From contig NZ_PVEN01000015.1 in assembly GCF_002973525.1 (NCBI RefSeq), forward strand, positions 1 through 64,000: a stretch of DNA of 64,000 bases. The letters run 5' to 3'. Origin of the DNA: Paraburkholderia sp. BL21I4N1. GTDB taxonomy: Bacteria > Pseudomonadota > Gammaproteobacteria > Burkholderiales > Burkholderiaceae. Position numbers and translations under genes: made by a program. This document shows, piece by piece, positions 31,419 to 41,008 of this stretch. Position 1 is the stretch's first letter; each line of letters begins with the position of its first letter. The notes under the pieces were generated by a model. That model ran no database searches, was not told where the DNA came from, and saw nothing but the letters and a program-made list of their open reading frames with translations.

Positions 31419-32063
31419 ATGAACGTACACACGAAAAAATATCTGATCGACGGCCCGGTCGGCAAGATCGAAGTCGCGCTGGATCTGCCCGACGAGATGC
31501 GCGAGAACGGCGCCGCGCCGCGCGGCATCGCGCTGGTCGCGCATCCGCATCCGCTGTTCGGCGGCACGATGGACAACAAGGTCGCGCAGACGCTCGCCCG
31601 CACGCTCGTGCAGTTGAACTACGTGACGTATCGCTCGAATTTCCGTGGCGTCGGTGAGACGCAAGGCGAGCATGACGCGGGCATCGGCGAGCGCGACGAT
31701 CTGCGCGCCGTGCTGGATCACATGCGCGCCGAACCGGGGCAGGCCGATCTGCCCCTCGTGCTTGCGGGTTTTTCGTTCGGCACGTTCGTGCTTTCGCACG
31801 TGGCCGCGAAGCTGCGCGAGGAAGAACGGGCGATCGAGCGGATCGTTTTTGTCGGCACGGCGGCGAGCCGCTGGGAGGTGGCGCCCGTGCCGGAGAACAC
31901 GCTGGTGATTCACGGCGAGACCGACGAAACGGTGCCCATTCAATCGGTTTACGACTGGGCGCGGCCGCAGGAATTACCGGTCATCGTGATTCCGGGGGCG
32001 GAACACTTTCTGCATCGCAAGCTGCACGTGCTCAAGCGGATCATTGTCGACGCATGGCGTTAA
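31419..32063 (+). CDS. Alpha/beta hydrolase
   Basis: 214 residues. Short dienelactone-hydrolase/alpha-beta fold of the YqkD/XCAP type: ALVAHPHPLFGGTMDNK, TYRSNFRGVGETQGEHD, nucleophile GFSFG, acid in HGETDETVP and His in PGAEHFLHRKL. Cytosolic serine hydrolase, substrate unknown. ATG at MNVHTKK, 8 bases after the ferredoxin stop. Confidence 0.88.
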   Translation: MNVHTKKYLIDGPVGKIEVALDLPDEMRENGAAPRGIALVAHPHPLFGGTMDNKVAQTLARTLVQLNYVTYRSNFRGVGETQGEHDAGIGERDDLRAVLDHMRAEPGQADLPLVLAGFSFGTFVLSHVAAKLREEERAIERIVFVGTAASRWEVAPVPENTLVIHGETDETVPIQSVYDWARPQELPVIVIPGAEHFLHRKLHVLKRIIVDAWR

Positions 32064-32409
32064 GCAGTGCGTCGCGCCGCGTTTTCCGGGGTACAGGTAC
32101 GCGCAAACGCAAATTAATCGTCTCCGTTTGCGCAAAGTTACCAGGTTAGCGCGCGTATAATGAGCGCTCTTTTTTGGGCGCAGCGCCGCCCATCCGGCAG
32201 TTCGCGCGACGCGTAACCTGGTAGTTTCGTGGTTGTTTCCTGGTTGTTGCGCGCGCAGCGGTGTCGGATGCAGGGCGCGCTGCGCGAACCGATCGCGTAG
32301 CCGGAAGTCCAATGGGCGCCGCGCCGTTTTTGCGGCCAGACGCTCGCCGACCGGCTCTTCCAAACTATGCGCCCTGCGCGCGATGTATTTTTCTGCACGA
32401 ATCGACCCT
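32064..32409. other. Intergenic region upstream of dacA with two inverted repeats
   Basis: About 345 bases. A 9-base inverted repeat GCGCAAACG/CGTTTGCGC (32101-32133) lies before a TATAAT element at 32156-32161. A second pair, TACCAGGTTA (32139-32148) and TAACCTGGTA (32214-32223), brackets that element, with T6 at 32170-32175 inside. Together this looks like a regulated promoter/leader for dacA; no gene is apparent. Confidence 0.45.
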
Positions 32410-33639
32410 ATGCGTTTCTCCACTTCCGGCCGCACGTCCTTCCCTTCAGTTGCTTCCTTCGTTCCCTCTTCGCTTAGTCGTGCCGTGACGCTCGGCGTCG
32501 TGCTGCCGGCCACGCTCGTGGCCAGCACCGCGTTCGCGCAAGTGCCGCCGCCGGCTGTGAACGCGCGTTCGTGGGTACTCGTCGACGCCACCAGCAACCA
32601 GGTGCTCGCGTCGGGCAATGCCGACGAGCGCGTGGAACCGGCGTCGCTGACCAAGCTGATGACTGCGTACCTCGTCTTCGAGGCACTGCAGGCGAAAAAG
32701 ATCACGATGGACCAGACGGTGATGCCGAGCGAAGCGGTGCGCCGGGTGAAAACCGACGAATCGCGCATGTTCATCGAGGCGAACAAGCCGGTGACCGTGC
32801 ACGATCTGGTGTACGGCATGATTATCCAGTCGGGTAACGACGCGGCGATCGCGCTGGCCGAACTGGTCGGCGGCAGCGAGTCGCAGTTCGTCAACATGAT
32901 GAACAACGAAGCGGCAAAGCTCGGCATGAAGCACACGCATTTCGCCGACGTGAACGGCATGCCCGATCCGCAGCACTACACCACGGCGGGCGACCTCGCG
33001 GTGCTGTCGGCGCGTTTGATTCGCGACTTCCCCGACTACTACAACATCTTCTCGGTCAAGGAATTCACGTACAACAAGATCAAGCAGCCGAACCGTAATC
33101 GTCTGCTGTGGATCGACCCGACCGTCGACGGTCTGAAGACCGGCCACACGCAAGCGGCCGGCTATTGCCTGATCGCCAGCGCGAAGCGTCCGCTGCCGGG
33201 CACGACCGACGGCTCGCGCCGTCTCGTCACGGTCATGATGGGCGAAACCAAAGAGCACGACCGGGTGCAGGACAGCCTGAAGATGTTGAGCTACGGCTAC
33301 ACCGCGTACGACACGGTGCGTTTGTACAAGGCGAACCAGGTGGTCGGCACGCCGCGCGTCTACAAAGGTGCGCAAGACACGGTGCAGATCGGCGTGAAGG
33401 GCGATCAGTACATCACCGTGCCGAAGGGCATGGGCGACAAGGTGAAGCCGCAGATCGAGCAGAACGATCCGCTGATCGCGCCGATCGCGAACGGTCAGCA
33501 GGTCGGCACGGCCAAGCTGGTCGCCGACGGCAAGGTGCTGGCGCAATTCCCGATCGTCGCGTTGCAGGCGGTGCCGCAAGCCGGCGTGGTCGGCCGCGTG
33601 TGGGATTCGCTGATGTTGATGTTCAACAAGAAGAAGTAA
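32410..33639 (+). CDS. dacA: D-alanyl-D-alanine carboxypeptidase (PBP5/6 family)
   Basis: 409 residues. Signal peptide ending in STAFAQ, then the serine peptidase S11 domain with SLTK (S79-K82), SGN (S141) and KTG (K243-G245), and a C-terminal PBP5 beta domain (VVGTPRVYKGAQDTVQIG onward) with an amphipathic anchor at the end (VWDSLMLMFNKKK). Removes the terminal D-Ala from peptidoglycan pentapeptides in the periplasm. First gene of the conserved dacA-dat-ybeD-lip block. Confidence 0.95.
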   Translation: MRFSTSGRTSFPSVASFVPSSLSRAVTLGVVLPATLVASTAFAQVPPPAVNARSWVLVDATSNQVLASGNADERVEPASLTKLMTAYLVFEALQAKKITMDQTVMPSEAVRRVKTDESRMFIEANKPVTVHDLVYGMIIQSGNDAAIALAELVGGSESQFVNMMNNEAAKLGMKHTHFADVNGMPDPQHYTTAGDLAVLSARLIRDFPDYYNIFSVKEFTYNKIKQPNRNRLLWIDPTVDGLKTGHTQAAGYCLIASAKRPLPGTTDGSRRLVTVMMGETKEHDRVQDSLKMLSYGYTAYDTVRLYKANQVVGTPRVYKGAQDTVQIGVKGDQYITVPKGMGDKVKPQIEQNDPLIAPIANGQQVGTAKLVADGKVLAQFPIVALQAVPQAGVVGRVWDSLMLMFNKKK

Positions 33640-33652
33640 GAGCCTGCCCGCA

Positions 33653-34621
33653 ATGACCGCTGTTGACGATGTTTCGCACGACCCGATCGTTTATCTGAAC
33701 GGCGAGTTGGTGCCGTTATCCGAGGCGCGCGTGCCGGTTCTCGATCGCGGCTTTATTTTCGGTGACGGCATTTACGAAGTCGCGCCGCTGTACGCAGGTA
33801 ATGCGGGCCGTCGCACGCCGTTTCGTTTCGCGCAGCATCTGGCGCGGCTGGCCCGCTCGGTGGACAAGATCGGCATCGCCAACCCGTTCGACGACGCCGG
33901 CTGGCGTGCGCTGGTCGCCCGTGTGGTCGCGGCCAATGAGGCGCATGCCGGTTTGCGCGCCGATCAGGACGCGATTGCCTATATTCAGGTGACACGCGGT
34001 GTCGCGAAGCGCGGTCATGCGTTTCCGGCCGGCATTCAGCCAACCGTGTTCGTGATGGTCACGCCGCTAAACCTGCCGTCTGAAGCGCAGCGTGCGCAAG
34101 GCGTGCGTTGCGTCACAGCGGAAGATCGCCGGTGGCTGAATTGCGATATCAAGTCGGTGTCGCTGCTCGGCAATGTGCTGATGGCGCAATACGCCGCCGA
34201 GAACGACGCGTTCGAAACGATCCAGTTTCGTGACGGCATGCTGACCGAAGGGGCGTCGTCGAATGTGTGGGTAGTGAAGGGCGGCGTCCTGGCTGCGCCG
34301 CCGCGCAGTCACAAGATTCTCGAAGGGATTCGCTACGGGCTGATCGAAACGCTCGCGCAGGAAAGCGGCATCCGTTTCGAGGCCCGTGAGATTAGCGAGG
34401 CCGAATTGCGTGCCGCCGACGAGATCATCGTCAGCTCGGCCACCAAGGAAGTGCTGCCCGTCACGCAGCTCGACGGTCAGCCGATCGGCGAGGGCCGACC
34501 GGGCGCGGTCTTTGCAGCACTGTACGCGGGCTATCAGCGAGCCAAAGCCAAAGAAGCGCAACACGCGCAAGAAGCGCAGCAAGGAGTTAAGAATGAATCC
34601 CGAGAAAACATCACTGCTTGA
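33653..34621 (+). CDS. dat: D-amino-acid aminotransferase (class IV PLP enzyme)
   Basis: 322 residues. Class IV fold: LNGELVPLSEARVPVLDRGFIFGDGIYEV at the N-terminus, catalytic Lys in NCDIKSVSLLGNV, PLP-binding EGASSNVWVV and SSATKEVLPVTQLDG. Interconverts D-amino acids and 2-oxo acids; sits between dacA and ybeD. Its end overlaps the ybeD start by 29 bases. Alternative: a branched-chain or 4-amino-4-deoxychorismate lyase-type class IV enzyme, less likely from the context. Confidence 0.9.
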   Translation: MTAVDDVSHDPIVYLNGELVPLSEARVPVLDRGFIFGDGIYEVAPLYAGNAGRRTPFRFAQHLARLARSVDKIGIANPFDDAGWRALVARVVAANEAHAGLRADQDAIAYIQVTRGVAKRGHAFPAGIQPTVFVMVTPLNLPSEAQRAQGVRCVTAEDRRWLNCDIKSVSLLGNVLMAQYAAENDAFETIQFRDGMLTEGASSNVWVVKGGVLAAPPRSHKILEGIRYGLIETLAQESGIRFEAREISEAELRAADEIIVSSATKEVLPVTQLDGQPIGEGRPGAVFAALYAGYQRAKAKEAQHAQEAQQGVKNESRENITA

Positions 34622-34862
34622 GTTTCCCTGCGATTTCCCCATCAAGATCATGGGAAAAACGCACCCGGACTTCACCGAGACGATCGTGGAGGTGGTCCGT
34701 AAGTTCGATAACGACGTCGACACGTCGCGCCTCGAAACGCGGCCGTCGAGTGGCGGTAACTACACCGGTTTGACGGTCACGGTGCGCGCTACCAGCCAGG
34801 AGCAGCTCGACGATATCTATCGCGCGCTGACCGGGCATCCGATGGTTAAAGTGGTGCTTTGA
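34593..34862 (+). CDS. ybeD: YbeD family protein (DUF493/UPF0250)
   Basis: 89 residues of the YbeD ACT-like fold: LLEFPCDFPIKIMGKTHPDF, then ETRPSSGGNYTGLTVTVRATSQEQLDDIYRAL and MVKVVL. Function unknown; conserved beside lipB and dacA in many proteobacteria. AAGGAGTTAAGA precedes the ATG, so the start inside dat is genuine and implies coupling. Confidence 0.92.
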   Translation: MNPEKTSLLEFPCDFPIKIMGKTHPDFTETIVEVVRKFDNDVDTSRLETRPSSGGNYTGLTVTVRATSQEQLDDIYRALTGHPMVKVVL

Positions 34863-34892
34863 GGTTTCGCATTATCTGAAACGTTTGATTGA

Positions 34893-35867
34893 TTACGGCG
34901 TGACGTGCAACGCGTCCGCCGGCTGAGCGGCGTCAGTCTCGCCGCCTGGCCCCACCTCGCAGGCCTGGTCGAATAGCTGCCTGAAACGTCCCACCTCCGC
35001 GAAGACCCAGTCGCGAAACGCCTTGACCCGCGCGGTCTCGAGCATCTGCGGCGGGCAGATGAAGTAGTACTGCCACGGGCTCGGCCCATCGACATCGAAT
35101 AGACGTACAAGGCGCCCGGCCGCGATTTCGTGCATGGCGAGCGAGCGGCGCGTGAGCGCGACGCCCTGACCGTCGATCGCCGCCTGCAGCAGATTCGACG
35201 AATCCTGATACAGCACCCCGCGCTTCGGCTCCGGCCAGTCGGTGAGACCGGCGGCGTCGAACCACGGGCGCCACAATTCGTCGTCGGAGCGCAGCAGCGG
35301 GACTTTGGCGAGATCGGCCGGCGTTTGCGGCAACTTGCCGCCGTTGAAGCCCGGCGCGCAGGCTGGAAAGAAAATCTCCTCCAGCAGCAGCTCCGCGTGC
35401 AACCCCGAATATTTGCCGAAACCGAAACGGATCGCCACGTCGACGTCGTCGCGCGCGAAATCCGTGAGGGCATTGGTGGACAGCAATTCGAGATCCCATT
35501 GCGGATGCGCCTCGATAAAGCTGCCGATGCGCGGCGTCACCCAGCGCGCCGCGAACGACGACAACATCGACACGACCAGGCGCCGCTCGCGGTCGCCGGC
35601 GCGGATTTCGCGGGTGGCGTCGGCGAGCGCCATCAGCGCGCCGCGCACGTGCGTGGCGTAGCGCCGACCGGTGTCGGTGAGGCGCACGCGTTTGCCGTCG
35701 CGCGCGAACAGCGAGACGCCCAGTTCGGCCTCCAGCGCGCGGATCTGATGGCTGACGGCGCCGTGCGTGACGAAAAGTTCGTCGGCGGCGCGCGAGAAGC
35801 TCTCGTGGCGGGCGGCGGCTTCGAACGCCTTGATCGCGTTCAGTGCGGGGAGTTGCCGGAGGTCCAT
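34893..35867 (-). CDS. LysR family transcriptional regulator (GcvA-like)
   Basis: 324 residues. Winged-helix head LRQLPALNAIKAFEAAARHESFSRAADELFVTHGAVSHQIRALE, then a periplasmic-binding-like effector domain. The GcvA-type N-terminus is distinctive. ATG at MDLRQLP; a GTG five codons earlier is possible. Divergent from the DUF2917 gene, which it likely regulates; the pair sits between ybeD and lipB. Confidence 0.9.
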   Translation of the reverse strand: MDLRQLPALNAIKAFEAAARHESFSRAADELFVTHGAVSHQIRALEAELGVSLFARDGKRVRLTDTGRRYATHVRGALMALADATREIRAGDRERRLVVSMLSSFAARWVTPRIGSFIEAHPQWDLELLSTNALTDFARDDVDVAIRFGFGKYSGLHAELLLEEIFFPACAPGFNGGKLPQTPADLAKVPLLRSDDELWRPWFDAAGLTDWPEPKRGVLYQDSSNLLQAAIDGQGVALTRRSLAMHEIAAGRLVRLFDVDGPSPWQYYFICPPQMLETARVKAFRDWVFAEVGRFRQLFDQACEVGPGGETDAAQPADALHVTP

Positions 35868-35965
35868 CGCAATATTTCTCACATAGAGGTGAAAATTGAT
35901 CGTTTTGCGTAAACCCTTGCTACGCCTACGATTGTAGCCATGAAACGATTTTTGGCGAGGGCATC

Positions 35966-36292
35966 ATGCGAGAAATTTCCTCTAGTATCGGGTTTGAAAT
36001 CCGTAGCGGCGAAACCATTCCCATGAAGGTAGCACGCAGCACCCGGCTGGTCGTGCACGGCGGCGCGGTCTGGGTCACGCGTAGTGACGACACGGAAGAC
36101 TACTGGCTGCAACCCGGCCATACGCTCCGGCTGCGCTGTGGCGAGCGGCTGTGGCTGAGCGCCGAGGGCGGCGTGCAGGCAAAGGTGACGTTTTCCGTGC
36201 CGACGCGCTGCGATCAGCGCGCGCTGAACTGGTTCGCGCGGATCGGCGAACGGCTCGCGGCCCGTATGCGCGGTGGCTGGCGCACGGTTTGA
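35966..36292 (+). CDS. DUF2917 domain-containing protein
   Basis: 108 residues: a compact beta-rich cupin-like DUF2917 domain (GGAVWVTRSDDTEDYWLQPGHTLRL) with a basic C-terminal tail (RIGERLAARMRGGWRTV). Function unknown. Encoded divergently from a LysR gene, a common pairing for this family as I recall it. No signal peptide. Confidence 0.8.
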   Translation: MREISSSIGFEIRSGETIPMKVARSTRLVVHGGAVWVTRSDDTEDYWLQPGHTLRLRCGERLWLSAEGGVQAKVTFSVPTRCDQRALNWFARIGERLAARMRGGWRTV

Positions 36293-36384
36293 CCGACCTG
36301 GGAGCGGTCACGCGGTCGCGCCCGGCACGGTTCCTGTTTCCTTGTTCAACGGGGATTCCCAGATTTCGGTAAACTGGCGGGATT

Positions 36385-37122
36385 ATGTGCGCCACCCCGG
36401 TTTCCCCGTCTCCCTTGCCCGCCACGGCGCCGCTTACGCTGCGCTGGCTGGGCAGCGAACCCTACGAAGCCAGTTTCGAAGCCATGCGTGCGTTCACCGA
36501 CGCCCGCACGGCTGGGACTCCCGACGAAATCTGGCTAGTCGAACACCCTCCCGTCTTCACGCTCGGCCAGGCCGGCGACCCGGCACACCTGCTGGCCGCC
36601 GACAGCGGCATTCCGCTGGTCAAGGTTGATCGCGGCGGCCAGATCACTTACCACGGCCCCGGCCAGGTCGTGGCCTACCTGTTGCTTGACCTGCGACGCC
36701 GCAAGCTGATGGTGCGCGAGATGGTCACGCGAATCGAGCAGGCCGTGATCGACACCCTCGCGGCGTATAATCTTGCCGGAGAACGCAAGGCGGGCGCCCC
36801 TGGTATCTACGTGGGCGCCGGGTCAGATGCGGGACCGGACGCCGAACTGCACGCCGGTGCGAAGATCGCCGCGCTGGGTCTGAAAATCCGTAACGGCTGC
36901 AGCTATCACGGCGTGAGCCTGAACGTGAACATGGACTTGCGGCCGTTTCTGGCCATCAATCCGTGCGGCTACGCGGGGCTCGAAACAGTCGACATGGCAA
37001 CGCTGGGCGTCACGGCCGACTGGAACCATGTGGCCCGCACCTTTGCAGAACGCCTCACCGCAAACCTCGACGGCAGTCCTGCGGCCGTCGCCCAACCGCA
37101 GGCCGGTGCGCTCACCGCCTGA
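36385..37122 (+). CDS. lipB: Octanoyl-[acyl-carrier-protein]:protein N-octanoyltransferase
   Basis: 245 residues. LipB signature: [40 protein letters not shown] with the conserved His, and the catalytic Cys in [13 protein letters not shown] with Lys in GAKIAALG. Transfers octanoyl from ACP to lipoyl domains of 2-oxoacid dehydrogenases and the glycine cleavage H protein. Precedes lipA by 13 bases. No strong ribosome site was seen. Confidence 0.95.
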   Translation: MCATPVSPSPLPATAPLTLRWLGSEPYEASFEAMRAFTDARTAGTPDEIWLVEHPPVFTLGQAGDPAHLLAADSGIPLVKVDRGGQITYHGPGQVVAYLLLDLRRRKLMVREMVTRIEQAVIDTLAAYNLAGERKAGAPGIYVGAGSDAGPDAELHAGAKIAALGLKIRNGCSYHGVSLNVNMDLRPFLAINPCGYAGLETVDMATLGVTADWNHVARTFAERLTANLDGSPAAVAQPQAGALTA

Positions 37123-37135
37123 CTGGACCGAACGA

Positions 37136-38143
37136 ATGACTGACGTTACCGCGAACCTCGCAACTTCTCCCGCTTCCGACGCCGTGCCGGCTTCAGCCGC
37201 TGCTTACGACGCGACCGCGAAGCAGAAGGCGCAAGCCAAAACCGCCCGTATTCCCATCAAGATCATCCCGATCGAAAAGCTGAAGAAGCCCGACTGGATT
37301 CGCGTCAAAGCGGCAACCGGCAATTCACGCTTTTACGAAATCAAGCAGATTCTGCGCGAACACAATCTGCACACGGTGTGTGAGGAAGCGAGCTGCCCGA
37401 ACATTGGCGAGTGCTTTGGCAAGGGCACGGCCACGTTCATGATCATGGGTGACAAGTGCACGCGCCGCTGCCCGTTCTGCGACGTCGGCCACGGCCGACC
37501 GGATCCGCTCGATGTCGAGGAACCCGGCAATCTGGCGCGCACCATCGCCGCGCTGAAGCTGAAGTATGTGGTGATCACCAGCGTGGACCGTGACGACTTG
37601 CGTGACGGTGGCGCGGCTCACTTCGTGGAATGCATCCGCCAGACGCGTGAACTCTCGCCGGAAACGCGCATCGAAATTCTGACGCCGGACTTCCGCGGCC
37701 GTCTGGATCGCGCGATCGGCATTCTGAACGCGGCTCCGCCGGACGTGATGAACCACAATCTCGAAACGGTGCCGCGTTTGTACAAGGAAGCGCGCCCGGG
37801 TTCGGATTACGCGCATTCGCTGAAGCTGCTTAAGGACTTCAAGGCATTGCATCCGGACGTTGCCACCAAGTCGGGTCTGATGGTCGGCCTTGGTGAAACC
37901 GAAGAAGAAATTCTGCAGGTAATGCGCGACCTGCGCGAACACAATGTGGACATGCTGACGATCGGCCAGTACCTGCAGCCGTCGGAACACCACCTGCCGG
38001 TGCGCTCGTACGTGCATCCGGACACGTTCAAGATGTACGAGGAAGAAGCGTACAAGATGGGCTTCACGCATGCTGCGGTGGGCGCAATGGTTCGTTCGAG
38101 CTATCACGCCGATTTGCAGGCGCATGGAGCCGGCGTGGTCTGA
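37136..38143 (+). CDS. lipA: Lipoyl synthase
   Basis: 335 residues. Radical SAM enzyme with two iron-sulfur clusters: the auxiliary motif [12 protein letters not shown] and the radical [11 protein letters not shown]. Inserts two sulfur atoms into the octanoyl chain attached by LipB. A Ala/Lys-rich N-terminal extension of about 50 residues precedes the conserved core. ATG at MTDVTANL, 13 bases after lipB; a terminator follows. Confidence 0.97.
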   Translation: MTDVTANLATSPASDAVPASAAAYDATAKQKAQAKTARIPIKIIPIEKLKKPDWIRVKAATGNSRFYEIKQILREHNLHTVCEEASCPNIGECFGKGTATFMIMGDKCTRRCPFCDVGHGRPDPLDVEEPGNLARTIAALKLKYVVITSVDRDDLRDGGAAHFVECIRQTRELSPETRIEILTPDFRGRLDRAIGILNAAPPDVMNHNLETVPRLYKEARPGSDYAHSLKLLKDFKALHPDVATKSGLMVGLGETEEEILQVMRDLREHNVDMLTIGQYLQPSEHHLPVRSYVHPDTFKMYEEEAYKMGFTHAAVGAMVRSSYHADLQAHGAGVV

Positions 38144-38167
38144 GTATTTTGGATCGCTGTCCGTATT

Positions 38168-38203
38168 AAACAAAGCCCGCACTTGATGCGGGCTTTGTTT
38201 TTG
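38168..38203 (+). terminator. Rho-independent terminator after lipA
   Basis: Ten-base arms CAAAGCCCGC / GCGGGCTTTG with a 7-base loop, followed by a TTTTT tail; A run upstream could also serve the minus strand, where the small membrane-protein genes end nearby. Confidence 0.9.
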
Positions 38204-38235
38204 GTGGATCGACCTTCGAGGCCGATTCACAAGCG

Positions 38236-38370
38236 CTAGCGATAGTAGCGTGCAAGCACCATGCAAACCGATGAAATCGTGGTGCCCACAATCGTGAAGG
38301 GAATCATGGCGGCGATGAAACGGTCGCGCATGGCTCGGTTTTCGATGATGTAGTCGATCAGATTGGGCAT
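38236..38370 (-). CDS. 44-residue single-pass membrane protein, hypothetical
   Basis: Reading frame MPNLIDYIIENRAMRD (then FIAAMIPFTIVGTTISSVCMVLARYYR) ending in TAG. A GGAGAGG ribosome site lies 4 bases before the ATG. A short amphipathic N-terminus leads into one hydrophobic helix of about 22 residues, ending in RYYR. It follows the 148-residue membrane protein by 55 bases on the same strand and may share its transcript. No homologue recognised; below usual annotation size limits. Confidence 0.6.
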   Translation of the reverse strand: MPNLIDYIIENRAMRDRFIAAMIPFTIVGTTISSVCMVLARYYR

Positions 38371-38425
38371 GTGGCCTCTCCGTGTGTAGAGATTTTGAAA
38401 GTATAAAGTAATGGAAATAAATTAG

Positions 38426-38872
38426 TTAGGTTAACGAAAAATGAGATATGCAGTATGAGGTTGTGACGAGTGCCGTCATGAGCAATGAAGCCCACATCAG
38501 CCTGCGGCTGCGTGCTTTTTCTTCACTGTCGTAGGCCGGATCTGGCATTGAATCGGCGACGCCAAACGATACGATGACGGACGACGCCACGATAAACATG
38601 CCATGCCAAAGCAGGCCGGCGAACAACATGGCTCGAGTGCCGTCTGACGATGCATGGCTTAGCGCGCCGCCGATCTCATGGCACGCGCTCGCGCACATCG
38701 AAATGACGACCCACAGAAGCTGCCCCTCCTTCACGCAGCGCATCGCGATACCTCTCGACGCGAGCCGATAGAAACGCGAGAAACCGAGCAGGGGCAGCAA
38801 CGCGATCGGCGCCAGAATCGGCACGCCCACATTGAAGAACAGCCAACTCAGGCGGCCAGGAAAATCGGACAT
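38426..38872 (-). CDS. Hypothetical inner-membrane protein
   Basis: 148 residues with three or four hydrophobic segments (LFFNVGVPILAPIALLPLLGF, LLWVVISMCASACHEIGGAL, LLWHGMFIVASSVIVSF, LMWASLLMTALVTTSY) and a short loop (MPDPAYDSEEKARSR). Codon use is less GC-biased than neighbours, which fits an accessory gene. No family recognised. Likely cotranscribed with the 44-residue protein downstream. Confidence 0.65.
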   Translation of the reverse strand: MSDFPGRLSWLFFNVGVPILAPIALLPLLGFSRFYRLASRGIAMRCVKEGQLLWVVISMCASACHEIGGALSHASSDGTRAMLFAGLLWHGMFIVASSVIVSFGVADSMPDPAYDSEEKARSRRLMWASLLMTALVTTSYCISHFSLT

Positions 38873-39146
38873 GGAAAGGTGCGGTGAAAACGATCCGACG
38901 ATCTTCGCGCGGTCGCCAAGGCACGGTCAATATGCCGAACGGCCTGCTTGCGTGCGAGCATGGCAAGCCTCATCATTCGCTGGAGCTGGCTCAATGCCCG
39001 CGGCAGCAGTCGCTCGTAGCTAACCGAACGTGAAAAGCAATGCTTGAACGGCGTGATTAGCAATTGCGGATTAAATAGAACCGTCAGTGAACAAACTCCC
39101 TATAGTCGGAAGCCTCGCAGACACTATCCACACACGAGGTTTCCCG

Positions 39147-40169
39147 ATGAAGCGCTTTCACCGTCCGCTGGCCGCGGTCGTTACGCTGTTCGCACTGTCC
39201 GCGACGTTTGTTTCCCCGGCACACGCCGACAACAAAGAAGTCGTGATCGCGTATCAGGACATGGTGGTGCCGTGGCGCTACGCGCAGGCCACTGGTGAGG
39301 TCGAGAAAGCCACGGGGTACAAGGTGACGTATCGCAAGCTCGGCAGCGGCGCCGACGTGATCCGTGCGCTCGCCTCCGGTTCGGTGCAGCTCGGCGAAGC
39401 CGGGTCGAGCCCGATCGCGGCGGGGTTGTCGCAAGGTGTCGATATTTCGCTATTCTGGATTCTGGACAATATCAACAACGCTGAAGCGCTGGTCGCGCGC
39501 GACGGCTCGAATGTGACGAGTGTCGCGGGATTGAAAGGCAAGAAAATCGGCGTGCCGTTCGTGTCGACTTCGCACTTTCATACGCTGGTTGCGTTGCAGA
39601 GCGCAGGCGTGAATCCGGCCGACGTAAAGATCGTCAACCTGCGGCCGCCCGAAGTCGCAGCGGCCTGGGCGCGCGGCGACATCGACGCGACTTACATCTG
39701 GGACCCGGTTCTGGCCAAGGTCAAACAGAACGGCAAGGTGCTGATCACGTCGGGTCAGGTCGCTCAGCAAACCGGCAAAGCAACTTTCGACGGCTTCGTT
39801 GTCGATCGCAAATTCGCGACTCAGAACGCGGAGTTTGTCGAGCGTTTCGTGAAGGTGCTGGCTGCGACCGACGCGAGCTATCGCGAACACACGTCTGCGT
39901 GGAGCGCGGTGTCGCCGCAGGTGGAGGCCGTCGCGAAAGAGTCCGGCGCCAACGCGCAAGACGTGCCGGCGAGCCTCGCGCTGTACGGCTTCCCGACGCC
40001 CGCGCAGCAGGCGTCGAATGCATGGCTGGGTGGTGGCGCGCAATCGGGCGCGGCGAAGTCGATGGCTGCGACCGCCGCGTTCCTGAAGACGCAAGGCACC
40101 ATCCAGAACGTGCTCGCCGACTATTCGAGCGGCGTCGATCCGCGGTTCGTGCAGCGCGCGGCGCATTGA
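39147..40169 (+). CDS. tauA: Taurine/aliphatic sulfonate ABC transporter substrate-binding protein
   Basis: 340 residues. Signal peptide ending in VSPAHA, then a TauA/SsuA-type binding fold: VVIAYQDMVVPWRYAQATGEVEKATGYKV and LRPPEVAAAWARGDIDATYIWDPVLA. Imports taurine as sulfur or carbon source. The ATG at MKRFHRP follows CACGAGGTTTCCCG; an ATG 20 codons earlier lacks a ribosome site. First of the tauABC cluster. No tauD or Xsc/Tpa genes are present here. Confidence 0.93.
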   Translation: MKRFHRPLAAVVTLFALSATFVSPAHADNKEVVIAYQDMVVPWRYAQATGEVEKATGYKVTYRKLGSGADVIRALASGSVQLGEAGSSPIAAGLSQGVDISLFWILDNINNAEALVARDGSNVTSVAGLKGKKIGVPFVSTSHFHTLVALQSAGVNPADVKIVNLRPPEVAAAWARGDIDATYIWDPVLAKVKQNGKVLITSGQVAQQTGKATFDGFVVDRKFATQNAEFVERFVKVLAATDASYREHTSAWSAVSPQVEAVAKESGANAQDVPASLALYGFPTPAQQASNAWLGGGAQSGAAKSMAATAAFLKTQGTIQNVLADYSSGVDPRFVQRAAH

Positions 40170-40210
40170 TCGACGCAGGTTGTTTCACATCCGCAGTATG
40201 AGGTCGAGCC

Positions 40211-41008
40211 ATGAGCGGTCTTGAAATCCGGCGATTGCACGTCGCCTATGAAGGCGCACGCGGCGCGGCCCCACACGTCGCGCTCGCGGACGTCGATCTG
40301 CATATCGGCGCCGGTGAGTTCGTCGTCGCGTTGGGCGCGTCGGGCTGCGGCAAGACGACCTTGCTCAACTGCATCGCCGGTTTCATCACGCCGACCGAGG
40401 GGGAAGTGCGCCTGAACGGCGAGGTCGTGCGCGGCCCCGGCGCGGATCGCGGCGTGGTGTTTCAGAAGTACGCGCTGATGCCGTGGCTCGACGTGCTCGA
40501 CAACGTCGCGCTCGGCTTGCGGTTTCAACGCGTGCCGAAAGCGGAGCGCGAGCGCATCGCGCGCGAGATGCTGGCGCTGGTGGGGCTCGACAAGCATGCG
40601 CACTCGCGGGTCTATGCGCTCTCGGGTGGCATGCAGCAGCGCGTGGGCATTGCGCGCGCGCTGGCGAGCGACCCGCAAGTGCTGCTGATGGACGAGCCGA
40701 TGGGCGCGCTCGATTCAATGACGCGCGAGTCGATGCAGGAACTCGTACTCGACGTATGGGGCCGCACGCGCAAGACGGTGTTTTTCATCACGCATAGCGT
40801 TGAGGAAGCGCTGTTTCTCGCGACCCGTCTCGTCGTCATGACGCCGGGTCCGGGACGTATCGCCGAAAGCTACGATCTACCGTTTGCGCGACGTTTTCTC
40901 GAAACGCATGATGCACGCGCGGTGAAATCGTCGCCAGACTTCATCGAATGGCGGGAGCGACTGGTGCGTCGCCTGCATGAGCGCAATCAGGAAGAGGTGG
41001 TGTCGTGA
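40211..41008 (+). CDS. tauB: Taurine ABC transporter ATP-binding protein
   Basis: 265 residues. Walker [13 protein letters not shown]-loop [20 protein letters not shown], signature [14 protein letters not shown], Walker [13 protein letters not shown] and H-loop THSVEEA. Nitrate/sulfonate/taurine ATPase family. The stop overlaps tauC by 4 bases. Confidence 0.94.
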   Translation: MSGLEIRRLHVAYEGARGAAPHVALADVDLHIGAGEFVVALGASGCGKTTLLNCIAGFITPTEGEVRLNGEVVRGPGADRGVVFQKYALMPWLDVLDNVALGLRFQRVPKAERERIAREMLALVGLDKHAHSRVYALSGGMQQRVGIARALASDPQVLLMDEPMGALDSMTRESMQELVLDVWGRTRKTVFFITHSVEEALFLATRLVVMTPGPGRIAESYDLPFARRFLETHDARAVKSSPDFIEWRERLVRRLHERNQEEVVS

